From Thalassia testudinum (Eukaryota; Streptophyta; Magnoliopsida; Alismatales; Hydrocharitaceae), in NCBI GenBank assembly GCA_037157565.1, contig JAZHRO010000036.1:140980501-141044500 (forward strand): 64,000 bases of DNA, in the 5' to 3' direction. Numbering within the stretch: the first letter of the stretch is position 1; each line of letters begins with the position of its first letter. Both the position numbers and the translations under genes were made by a program. This document shows positions 54,674 to 64,000 of the stretch, in pieces. Under the pieces are notes generated by a model. That model had not been told where the DNA came from. It ran no database searches and was given only the letters and a program-made list of their open reading frames with translations.

Positions 54674-56442
54674 TGATGTAAACACATTTACACTACTTAA
54701 AATGTCTATTTATGCATGTTCTTAAGCATAAGATTGCATTTCATGATATAAATATTGCATTACATGCATCATCTTGCATTTAGAGTAGTTTGAATAAAAT
54801 GGAGGTTAATTGTCTCCTTTTATGTGCTTGGACAGGGCAAATATTTTATCGGGGCCTCGGATCAAAGATCCAACCGTATGGATATGATCAGGGCGACGAT
54901 TGGAGTTCAACGACTCCAAGATCGCCCTAATCAGGCATCCGTAGCATCAGATAGAGACCGGGGAACCCTAGAAGATCAAGGGCCAGGATGGTGTAAATCC
55001 GCACTTCAGATGGAAAATCCGACCACACGGATGAATTCGGATCGACGATCGCAGTCGAACGACACAAAAATCGAGTCAATCCGACATCCGTGGCACCATC
55101 TACAACTTCCAGAAGATGGACGGCCAAGATGGCGCCACGTGGCGCCATCCCAGCCGCCCAATCGGCCGCAGGAGTCCTGTGAAGTCCGCGCAACGTCTCC
55201 TCTCCGCCGTTGGATCTCGATCCAACGGCTGCGGTCGCGCGCGTTTAAAAACGTCCGCGCGACCATTTCGCCCGCGTAGCGCAGCGGCGACGCAGCTGCG
55301 GGCGAAGCGGAGGTCGCGGGTTCGAGCCGCGGAGAGGGGGTCGAAGGCGCGGGCGAGCGGGCGCGCACGAGCGTCGGATGAAGATCCAACGGCCGCGCGC
55401 GCCCGATAGCGCCGACGCGCAATTGGACGCCCTGGTGGGCGCGCGATCGCACGCGGGCGGCGCGCTACGCAGCGGGCGCGGGCGCGATCTAAGCCGTCCG
55501 ATCTCGCGATCGGACGGCTGAGACGACGCGGACGTGCGTCTGCGTTACGCGCGCAGGTAGCCGAGCGGGCGCGCGTGGCGCGGCGGCGACGGCGACGGCG
55601 GGGCTTTAGCGACGGTTTTATCCGTCACTAAAGACCCCTTATTTATTATTTTGAAGATGTAATGTCCATTTTGCCCCCACTCCTTGCAACTATAAAAGGA
55701 GACCCCCTCCATACGAAATTTTCATCCCTTCCTTCTCCTCTCTACCTCTCCAAAGCTCAAGAGAAGCTTGTCCCACACCCGGGATGCTTCTCGCGAGATA
55801 AAGTCCAAATTTTCGTCCCCCTTCGGAAGTGGATCCCGCGACGACGACGGCGTGCTGCTTCGTTCCCGTTCTTCTGCTTCGTCCTCCTTCGTCCCGCTTC
55901 GTTCTCCTTCGTCCAGGCGTCGTCCCGTCCGGCTCGTCCTCCAAGCGACCGTCGAGGAGGATTTCTCTCTCCCTATTCTTTTTACTGCTTTCTAGTATAG
56001 ATTTACTGCTTTCTAGAGTAGTCTATTCGTCCTCCGAGCGATCGTCGAGGAGGACATTTCTCCCTCCATTCTTTTAATGCTTTCTAGAGTAATTGTTTTA
56101 TGTTTTCTAGTTGTAATGAAAGAACTCTTTTATGATAAATTCCTTGTCTATTCTACATCTCATTTTGATTTCCATGTATAGTATTCCTTCTCTCTCTCTT
56201 ACTCCCTCTCTCTCTTTTATTTGTTGTAGATACTTAGATAGTTTAAATTGAATTTCTTGGTGACAAAAAAAAAAAAAACGAAACGCGAAGTTTTTTAAAT
56301 CAAACGTTCACCTCCCTGTGTTCGACCCGGAATTCTTATTTCGGTATAAATTTTATTTGTTGAACACGAATCCTTCGCTTTCGAACTACAACGACGGGTT
56401 TTTCCAAAAACCAAACACGTTAGCGTAGATTCTCGCTCAACA
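54674..56442 (+). repeat. 3' LTR of LARD-B (1769 bp)
   Basis: TG at 54674 and CA at 56442. A very GC- and CpG-rich stretch lies at about 55180-55610, followed by TATAAAAG at 55691-55698. The end has GTTCGACCCGG (56319-56329). Frames at 54824-56077 are LTR by-products. Confidence 0.85.
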
Positions 56443-56533
56443 TGCCCCCATATCCTCAATTGTAAACCTGAATCACCCTAAAATGACTCGTGTTTGTAGT
56501 GCTAAGTCGGTGTTTAAAAAGTGTTGCGTTGTA
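56443..56533 (+). repeat. 91-bp direct repeat, right copy
   Basis: Identical to 50719-50809. It directly follows the LARD-B LTR end and continues into the Ty3-type LTR. Confidence 0.9.
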
Positions 56534-58576
56534 GTATAGCCGAAATAGCATTCAAAACAAATAGAATTTTTTATTACTCGAAAAGATTTTCCGAGGTCGA
56601 ACACAAGAAGCAAATTGGTATTTAGAAATCAAGATCACAATTCAAAATTAAAAGAATTTGCAATAATAGCAGTAACAATGTGCAAAAATATGGGAGTAAA
56701 ATGGTGATTTAGATCACCAAATACTCCTACAACATCACCAAGGAACTCAATGTACGAATATGCAATGGGAGCTTAAGATTTGTCATCTGATGAAGGAATC
56801 AGACGACTTAAAGTATCTGATTCTTCCTTGCCTTCTTTTCTTCTTCTCTATCTCTGCCTTTGCTTTTCTCTGTCTTTGCTTCTTCTTCTTCCATTGCTTC
56901 TCTGTAGCTATGTACTTCTCTTCCTCTCTTCTTCTTCAGCTTCTGTCTTTGGCCTCTTCTTCCTTCTTCTTCCTTTGCCTTTGCGAGCCTTCCTTCTCTT
57001 CAGCTTCTGTCCTTGGCCTCTTCTTCCTTCTTCTTCCTTTTGACTTCAACCTTAGCCTCCTCTTCTTCTTCAGAATCTGCGAAGTGTCGGCCAGAGATCC
57101 CCATAGCAAAATCCAACCCCTACCCGTGTGACTCTCCTCTCTTTCTCTCTTAGGATCTGCTCTCCCAGAGCCACACAGCTATTCATGTTATCGGGTTGGG
57201 TGCGTACTTGGGACCAGGCCCACCAGCGTGCGATGGTAGGTGAGGAGTGTAGGTCGGGTCGGGTCAAGCCAGGTCTGCGGAGGCAATGTCATCAACAAGG
57301 CTGGTGAAGGTGAGAGGGACCTCACCCCGTGGTAACTGAGGCGATGAGCTAACACCACTTTTTCAATTTATGCAGGTGCGCACGCCTCTTCGTATCCGAG
57401 GTGGGACTAGCTGCGCCCCCTTCTTCTCGCGCACCTGCATCAGGGATGATGCTTCCAATTGCAGCAACTGCTAAGGCTTTCGACTGGAATTGAACGCCTA
57501 GAACCATGTGCGAGGGACTTCCGTGCAGCCTGGGACAGCAACCTGGGACCTGGCAGCACCTAGGGCAGCTTCAAGCAAGCTTCAAGCTTTCTCACCAATG
57601 GCGGATGGGGCCTGAACCTAAAGTCAACAGCACAGCCTTTCGGCCACGTCAAAATGCTCAGCGAGGATCGCCGGAGCACGGCGGATGTGCTGGGGGTGGT
57701 GGCATGGCGTGTAGGTGTCTGTGAGTACGTACCTAGGTCACACTATGTGCATGTGAGTGGGTGTGTTCAGGGGGTGATTTGGGTGAGTGGCGTGGTGAGT
57801 GAATAGAGGGGAAGTGATCAGTGAAGTGTGGCGGAGGTTGTGGGCTTTGTCGGCGAGAGTTTTGGTGGCCTGTGGAGGTGGGATGGCCTCGCCGGAGGTG
57901 GTGGTCGGAGATGGAAGAGATGAAGGTGCGAGGGGCGGCAGTGGTCGATTTTGGAAAATAAAGGGTAGAGAAGAAAGTAGTGGGAATAGGGAACTTAGAT
58001 GGGAGGTCAAGGGACGAAGGGGAACGGTGAGGGCATCGGGTCTGGTGTGGCCGATGCTGGAGGCGAGGGCGGCTCCGATGAGGTGAGAACGGTGAGGATG
58101 ATGAGGGAGTGGCGTCTGCTGGTATGACGAGATGTGGACGAAGGCAGGGCAGAGGAATCCGCTACAGGTATGGCGGTTGGACGACAAGGAAGAGTAGGAA
58201 AGGTCGCCAGATGTCGAGGAGCCTTCGGTCGTGAGGGGAAGAGAAGAACTGAGGGTATTCGCTGCCGAATTCGAGCATGAAGAAGTTGAGGTGATCTAGG
58301 CTTCTTTAAATAGGGCTCTGAAGGTCACCGGAGTTGGGAATTGTTGAGATACTCAAATCTCTCATGTGTTCGCATGAGAGATTAGGAAGGAATCAAAGCT
58401 CATTAATGGGTTCAGATAGGAGAGAATTTCTCAGAGGATCTTCCTTCCAATTTCGGAGGAGATTCTCTAAGGAATCAAAGAGATCTTCTCTGTCAAAGGT
58501 CGTCGGAGTAGGTTTCCTCCACGATAATGGCGGAGGGACCTACTTGTGAAGATGACGAGAAAGTTAAGGGGCTGTT

Positions 58577-60269
58577 GTAGTTTCCCAACCAGAAGGGGGT
58601 GACGTAATAAATTGCGGAATTGAAAATAAACAATTTCACAAAAATCAATCACACATGGTACACAATTATTTTTAGGTGGAAACCCAAACCGGGTGAAAAC
58701 CACCACCTAACCCTCTCGAGTTAGGATTTTCCGATCAACCAAGTTGACCAAATCCACTAAACAAATCACTTAAACGAGGGTGATTCAGCCTCAATTACAA
58801 CTACGCTACTTTATACGAGGGTAGCGTACCTCAAACCCCTTCTCTTCACGAGAAGGATTTTGTCCCACGAAGGAGATGGGATTTGCAAAGCGAATACCCA
58901 ACCAAATAACAAAGATAAAATAACAAGTATAGTCCTATAGAGCCAACAAAGATTTAAACCTAGCTTCTATAGGAATTAGGAAACTCCCCTTTGCAAGGAG
59001 TGTGTCGAATCGATGACGCAGGTGCGTGAGCCACGCGATGGCGCAACGTCGCTCTCGTGAACTACGGTGGGAGAACGGGTGCGCAAAGGTTTGATGCTCT
59101 CAAAATGTAGAACTTGAGCTTGGAGAGCAAGGGCTTCTCTTGGACACAAAAGAGTGTGAAAAGTGTCTCTAGGTGTATCTTGATGTGCAAGAGGTTCCTC
59201 TCTATTTATAGAGGCCTTAGGAAAGCTTTAGAAGGCTTAGGAAAGCTTCCATAGCCGTTGGGTGCAAAGCCCAAGAGAATCAGGCCGAAGTCAGGAACAA
59301 TGATTGCACTGACAAGGTTATCAGATGTCTGATCATGGCATCAGACGTCTGGAAGATCTCTTTAAGGTGTCTGAAAATAAGATCAGACGTCTAATTTTAT
59401 GCGGGTTTCTCCCTGACTTTAATCAGATCTAAACAGGGTTCTAGTGCAAGTCCATCAGACGACATATAGGACGTCTGGCACTATGTCTGGACGTCTGGAA
59501 ACCTACTTTTTCGTGGGAATGGATTTCCAAGAGAGTGCAACGGCTAGAAATCTCTGAGAAGAGATTTTGGGTCAGCCGAGGCAAAACAGTCATTTATCAG
59601 ACGTCTGGAAAGGCCTAAGGACGTCTGATAAGGCTCTAATGGTCATATCCTTGAGTGTTCGTTAAGCCAGCCAATGGTCCACTAATTGGACGTCTGGCAA
59701 AGTCATCAGACATCTTCTAAGACATCTGGTCTAAGGTCTGGACGTCTGATTTCATCAAACAGAACTAACGAGTCCAGCTTAAATGTTATCAGACGTCTGA
59801 ATCAACAGTCAGACGTCTTAAAACACATTATCAGACGTCTGATTTTGGAATTAGACGTCTTAAAAGGCTGTTTGAACCCTATATTGGTTTTCTAAGCTTT
59901 TTACAGAAAACCTAAGTATCCTAGGGTTGTGCCGGTGTTCCTAGGACTACTGTTAGGGTACTTTGAGGCTCTTTAACAAGATTTTCTAAGGAACAAAAAG
60001 AGCAACAAAAGAAATGAAAAATGCAAAGAGTACAAGAGAAGGAAATCTATCATATGCTTCATCTCCTTCTTTCTTCAATCTATCGCTCCTCGCGAATCTC
60101 CTTTGTTTTCCATCAAGCTCCTCCAATCCATCATGATGCAAGCTCGAACTCCGTCTAATCACGTCTCCATTTGCAATTGACCTGAAATCTAAGACTCCAA
60201 GTGCAAATGTTAAATGACACGTGTTTTGTTATCATCAAAACAAATGATCGTGGTGCTCTGGCACCAACA
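58577..60269 (-). mobile_element. Solo LTR of the small Sirevirus family (1693 bp)
   Basis: Flanked by GCTGT (58572-58576, 60270-60274). It is the inverted form of the LTR at 37733-39484, diverged by many substitutions. It has TTATAGAGG-type TATA sequence near 59204-59215 and all 16 box positions at 59323-59860. Four boxes carry substitutions (AGATGTCT, AGGTGTCT, AGACATCT twice). Confidence 0.92.
59323..59860 (-). promoter_or_regulatory. Paired-palindrome array, diverged copy
   Basis: Box starts 59323/59343, 59365/59385, 59469/59489, 59599/59619, 59688/59708, 59720/59740, 59791/59811 and 59833/59853. All eight pairs keep the 20-bp offset. Compared with the young LTR the only spacing changes are single bases between pairs (110 versus 111, 51 versus 52). 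Confidence 0.8.
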
Positions 60270-60602
60270 GCTGTTAGCAATGATTTTTGAAAGTTAGGGG
60301 TAAAAATATAATCAAACAGGACCTTTTTGCAAACTAGGTCAAGGCAAACTTATTTTGGATCCAAATTTTGGTACAAACCTAATTTTGACCTAAGGAATCT
60401 AATGGTAAAGTTGGATTTTGGTTTTGACCACGTTTAACTAGGTAATTTATGTGAAAACCCAAATTATGGTAAATATTTGTCTGAGACTCCATTTTAGGTC
60501 AAGATAGATTCTAATGGCCAAATTGAAGGTACTAAACCCTAGAAAATATTTTTCTACTATTTTTAGAGGGTTTAAGTGAATTTTATCCTAACTAGAACCT
60601 TG

Positions 60603-61606
60603 GAGACAAGCACCGAGGAGACGATATGTTATTGCACATCTTCGAGGGGAATTTCTCACCTCTCCCCGTCGGGAACTCGTCCAAATCAACTTGTGTTGAT
60701 TAGCCGCTCCTAATCTAGGTGACTTTTTCAAAACAATTTAAACACATTTGCGTGATTTTGATACTTATGCGCACTGAACTAGACTATGTGTGGGTTGGGG
60801 TGTTTAGGTTATTGAGTCCCGTAAACTATAGGTCAGTTAACGAGGCCGAATACTCCCTAAGCCTTAGTCCTAATACTTAAGCTTCGCATTTTCCTCAACC
60901 CCTTGAGTATCCAAATCTTAGCGGGTACTTGAATTTTTAAGCCTAAAATCAGCGTTCCTACTAATCTCTTCTCTGTTTCATTAGCACTTTATTGCCTTTC
61001 ATTTTCTTTTTCTTGAGATGGTTCAGAACTAAGTCAATTCCTTAATTTCTTACTAATGACCATCACTTTTTTTCTTTTCCTTTCAAATTGTGCTCCTTTT
61101 TGATATTTTTAACTCCCCTTTTTCTCCTCAAAATTTGATTTGCCCTCAAAATTTTCCTTCCTCTCATTTTTTGGTCCTTTTCAAGAATTTTTTCATTTTT
61201 TTGGTATTTTTGGAATATGTGAATTTTTTTGATGAAACCCTTTCTTGTGAGATGATTTTCATGACATTTTGTACTTTAGTACCCTCCCATGCCTACAATT
61301 TGCAATGTCCTCATTGCAAATTAGGTGAGTTCGAGTTCAGCTTAGATCATTCATTAGAACAGATTTTGGGTGGGTGAATGAGTCGGGATGACTGTTGCGA
61401 ACGATTTCAAGCTCGGGTACGGGTACCAGAGGTGGAGTCGGCTGTTCTAATGGATGAACCCTAAAGTGCAATATGAATTCAGCATAGGATGTGTCAAGAA
61501 AGGTTTCAAGTTTTTCAAAATGACAGGTTGCCTCCCGTTAAGCACTGAGTTTAACGCCATCGGCCGGGCGCAATGAGCTCATGGAGAATGGAGGGTAAAA
61601 GATGTT
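60603..61606 (-). other. 3' untranslated region of the second Ty3 element
   Basis: Matches 29507-30470 of the first element, including the conserved CATGCCTACAATTTGCAATG block (61281-61317). No gene; the frame 61090-61377 is not credible. Confidence 0.75.
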
Positions 61607-63927
61607 TGATTACACAACAATCATAGGTCTTAATTGACCTAAATTAGGCTAGGACTTAGCATAAGATAGGGTAATTCATGCATGCATGAGCATTATATGC
61701 ATCTTCACTGCTTTACTTTAGCTATGCATAAAATAATGTTATAATGTGCTGATTAAGTGCATTATGTTGATTGCAGGTAATAAGCTGATCAGAAGCCGGA
61801 TCTGGAGTAGGATCTAAAGCTGGATCAGGAATAATGGGTGTTGCAGCAGAGCCGGAGCAGAAGGCTTAGATTAGATGTAGGAATAATGATGTAAGGGAGT
61901 CAAGGTTTGCTATTCTACTAAGTAGGAATAAAGCAATAAAATGTGAAGAGCTTAGGTCCATCCTAGCCCTAGGATAGCCTAGAGACTTCCCCCAAGCCTT
62001 AGCTACCCTTAGATTAGGTCACAGCACCCTAGGAAGGCCCAAAACCCTAGTTCCAACCCTTCTTATTTGGACGTCCAAGTAAGTTATAGGATGTCCAGAA
62101 CCCTTAACCAACTCCCGCACACCTCAAACCCACTTCTGCAGAGTTATTGGACGTCCAGACACTTTATCAGACGTTCAATTTCTGCAGAATACCTAAAATA
62201 GAACCTAGATTTCCCCCTGACTCAGATTGGACATCCAAAACTGAAGTATGGACTTCTAATTTTTTAGTATAAGTCATCTGATCATGTTTTTGGACGTCTG
62301 GAACTGGTCTCCAACCCCTGTTTTGAGATTCAAGCCTTGATCTTGGATCTCTAGCTCCCTAAACCTAATCCCAACCCCATAGGAACCTAAATTAAGGTGT
62401 CCTAACCCTAGTACATCACCTCTAGACCTACCTAACGACCTAATTAGGTCCTCACTAAACCTAATTGACTTAGATCAAAGTCAATTGGACTCATTGAGTC
62501 CAATTGAGCTCAAATCTCAGCCCACACAAGTTCAATTGGACTTAGTGAGAGTCCAATTGACCTAAGCCCAAACTAATTGAGTTATTTCACTCTCAATTAG
62601 GTTCACACTCATTCAATTTAACTTGGGTTAAGCTTAATTGCAAATTCCCCTTAGCAATTAGGGTTTGCAACCCTAATTCAAGGCATACACCTACCTAAAC
62701 CCCTTAGGACCTAACCTATATCACTTAGACACCAACGGCACGACCACACACACACACACACACCCATTCACGCACTCCCACACATCTAGAGTTCTCTAGA
62801 ACTCTCTCCAAGTGGTGCCACTCTTGGTTGACAAAATTAGCAACCAAGAGGCATTTAAATTGAGATCCACTTTTTGTGGATCTCAAAACCACTTGGCCAG
62901 CCACTCATTGGAGCTCTCTCTAGAGAGTTCCACACTTCTCTAGAGAGACTCCCTTAGGTCTATAAAAAGACCTAAGCGGTGGCCATTTTCACCCATCCAC
63001 TTTTGGCCATACATGCTTGGCTCCATCTCCATCCACCTCCACTTAGGCTAGCCATTACCATGTCCACTCCATCTCCACGAGCTAAGCACCACCATGAAGG
63101 ACACCACACCAGGATGCTGGATCACTCCTCCAACCTCTCTCTAAGGGCTAGCCTAAGCTCCATTGGCTGCCCCTCATTCTCCTCTCAACCACTCCAAGGC
63201 CATCGGAGCCCACCTCCGAATGCCCTCACTTCTGATAGATTAGTAGCTAGTTCTTTACATTTACTGTTTATATTAACTGCTTGGTAGTGTAGTCCTTATT
63301 CTGCCCCAATGATGCATGCAAAATCACCCCATAGATTCTTGTATGCGATCATTTTCTGGTAGCTAGACTTACATTTTTAAGCATTCCTATACAAGCTTTC
63401 CTCTATGTTTCATGTTGCAAACACTGCTCCAAATGAATGAATAAAAGATACATTTTTATCTATATCTCTATGTTTTGAAATCACCATGAGCTTATTGGTT
63501 GGCATCCTTTCTGCGTGATTCAAGTTGCCTATTTTTTTCACTTATATTTCACAACAAGCATGTCGTTTCTGGAAAATATAGAAAATCAAACTATAGATGC
63601 ATTTTCTGTAAACAGCCATCACCTCACTAGAATTGTGCTCACAGAAACTCACACTTTCACCTTTGTGATCTATTTAACACATGCGCACGTAATCAGGGTT
63701 CATAATAGAAGTGGTGAAATATTAATCTGAAGACTGGAAATCGGTGTGCAATTTTAAACAAAGTAGAGCGGTAAACGATCAAATTCAAAAGTAAAACAAA
63801 CGCCTCCCAAAGACGAATGACAGGGACTCAAAGTCTTATTATCTTTAGAAAATAATTTTTTGTTTAATCATATTGCGCACTATACTACGACGCTTTTAAT
63901 ATCAAAATGCGCTCTACGATTCCGACA
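61607..63927 (+). mobile_element. Solo LTR of Athila-like type, diverged (2321 bp)
   Basis: Starts TGATTACAC and ends CCGACA. Flanks are ATGTT (61602-61606) and ATGTC (63928-63932), a 4-of-5 match. Position was confirmed because the sequence on both sides rejoins when compared with 30440-30490. TATA (TATAAAAA) at 62961-62968. The end has the inverted GTCGTAGTATAG block. Four paired ACGTC-type boxes lie at 62069-62299. A CA run lies at 62744-62763. Confidence 0.75.
62069..62299 (+). promoter_or_regulatory. Four paired GGACGTCC-type boxes
   Basis: Pairs at 62069/62089, 62149/62169, 62229/62250 and 62272/62292: offsets 20, 20, 21 and 20 bp. They lie 660-890 bp upstream of the TATA box, in a different LTR family from the Sirevirus. 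Confidence 0.6.
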
Positions 63928-63934
63928 ATGTCTC

Positions 63935-64000
63935 AGCCAAATTTGTATCGGTAAGTTCAATGAACGATTTGAGTCTCTGACCATTCACGACAAAAGGTTC
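63935..64000 (-). pseudogene. C-terminal end of Ty3 pol, partial
   Basis: The minus strand reads EPFVVNGQRLKSFIELTD without a stop, matching the first element at 30545-30480. The rest is outside the window, so intactness is unknown. Confidence 0.8.

Larger units (their letters stand above)
50810..56442 (+). mobile_element. LARD-B: 5'-truncated element with the best orphan ORF
   Basis: It starts inside the leader (matching LARD-A near 5130), so the 5' LTR and primer site are absent. It has the orphan ORF (51629-53422), conserved 3' blocks, polypurine tract and a complete 3' LTR ending CAACA at 56442. It is inserted in the LTR of the second Ty3 element and bounded by 91-bp direct repeats rather than a 5-bp duplication. 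Confidence 0.85.
56491..60602 (-). repeat. 3' LTR of the second Ty3 element, truncated and split
   Basis: LTR parts 56491-58576 and 60275-60602. The plus-strand left end TGTTTGTAGTGC was chosen because its distance to the GTTGTAGTATAG block (49 bp) equals that in the first element. A minus-strand TATTTAAAG lies near 58310. A TTC-rich tract (56820-57070) matches the GAA tract of sister LTRs. Paired box TGTCATCT/AGACGACT at 56781/56801. Confidence 0.75.
56491..64000 (-). mobile_element. Second Athila-like Ty3 element, 3' part; runs off the window
   Basis: Minus-strand order: pol C-terminus (64000-63935), 3' untranslated region (61606-60603) and 3' LTR (60602-56491). It matches the first Athila-like element at 28205-30545. 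A ~940-bp segment equivalent to 28567-29506 (LTR start and adjacent region) is deleted at about 60602. Two solo LTRs lie in it, and LARD-B lies at its LTR end. The 5' part is outside the window. Confidence 0.8.

Noticed and set aside
55250..55610. CpG island of a host gene
   Set aside because: It lies inside the LARD-B LTR, upstream of the LTR TATA box, with no host exon nearby.

Overview
This window looks like nuclear DNA from a flowering plant, and it is almost wholly LTR retrotransposons nested in one another. The plant origin is inferred from the element families: a Sirevirus-type Ty1/copia element, Athila/Tat-like Ty3 elements, a tRNA-Asp-type primer site and plant-style TATA boxes. I cannot name the species. 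I recognise no host protein gene, tRNA, rRNA or CRISPR array.

Layout. (1) 1-7106: a non-autonomous LTR element (called LARD-A here), minus strand. Its left LTR is cut by the window edge, and it carries one orphan ORF but no pol. (2) 7107-8277: unassigned. (3) 8278-50766: a second member (LARD-C), plus strand, split by a stack of insertions. These are a decayed Sirevirus-like copia element (8661-13811, minus), a solo LTR (15187-17902) and a large solo LTR (18830-46270). The large one is itself split by a 22-kb Athila-like Ty3 element (22016-44432, minus). That Ty3 element holds a solo LTR in one LTR (25486-28199) and a young non-autonomous Sirevirus with a Gag-only ORF in the other (37733-42747). 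A further solo LTR (47049-49851) lies in the 3' LTR of LARD-C. (4) 50810-56442: a 5'-truncated third member (LARD-B) with the best-preserved orphan ORF, flanked by 91-bp direct repeats. (5) 56491-64000: the 3' part of another Athila-like Ty3 element (minus), split by LARD-B, by a solo LTR of the young Sirevirus (58577-60269) and by a solo LTR (61607-63927). Seven insertions have matching or near-matching 5-bp target-site duplications that I read directly.

How the parts relate. The LARDs have LTRs, a tRNA-Asp-type primer site (seen in LARD-A), a polypurine tract and conserved 3' blocks, but no enzymes. They share a U5 block and a 3' 'GGCATGGGGG' block with the Athila-like elements, so they probably used Athila-type machinery. 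The small Sirevirus has only a Gag-like protein and presumably used an autonomous Sirevirus.

The most unusual signal is in the LTR promoters. The young Sirevirus LTR holds 16 copies of the palindrome AGACGTCY upstream of its TATA box, arranged as eight pairs with exactly 12 nt between boxes in every pair (20-bp period). A diverged copy keeps all eight spacings although several boxes have mutated. The same paired box occurs in Ty3-type LTRs here, and an unrelated copia LTR has GATCGATC palindromes with a similar 21-bp pairing. Second in interest is the conserved orphan protein of the LARD family, present in three copies.
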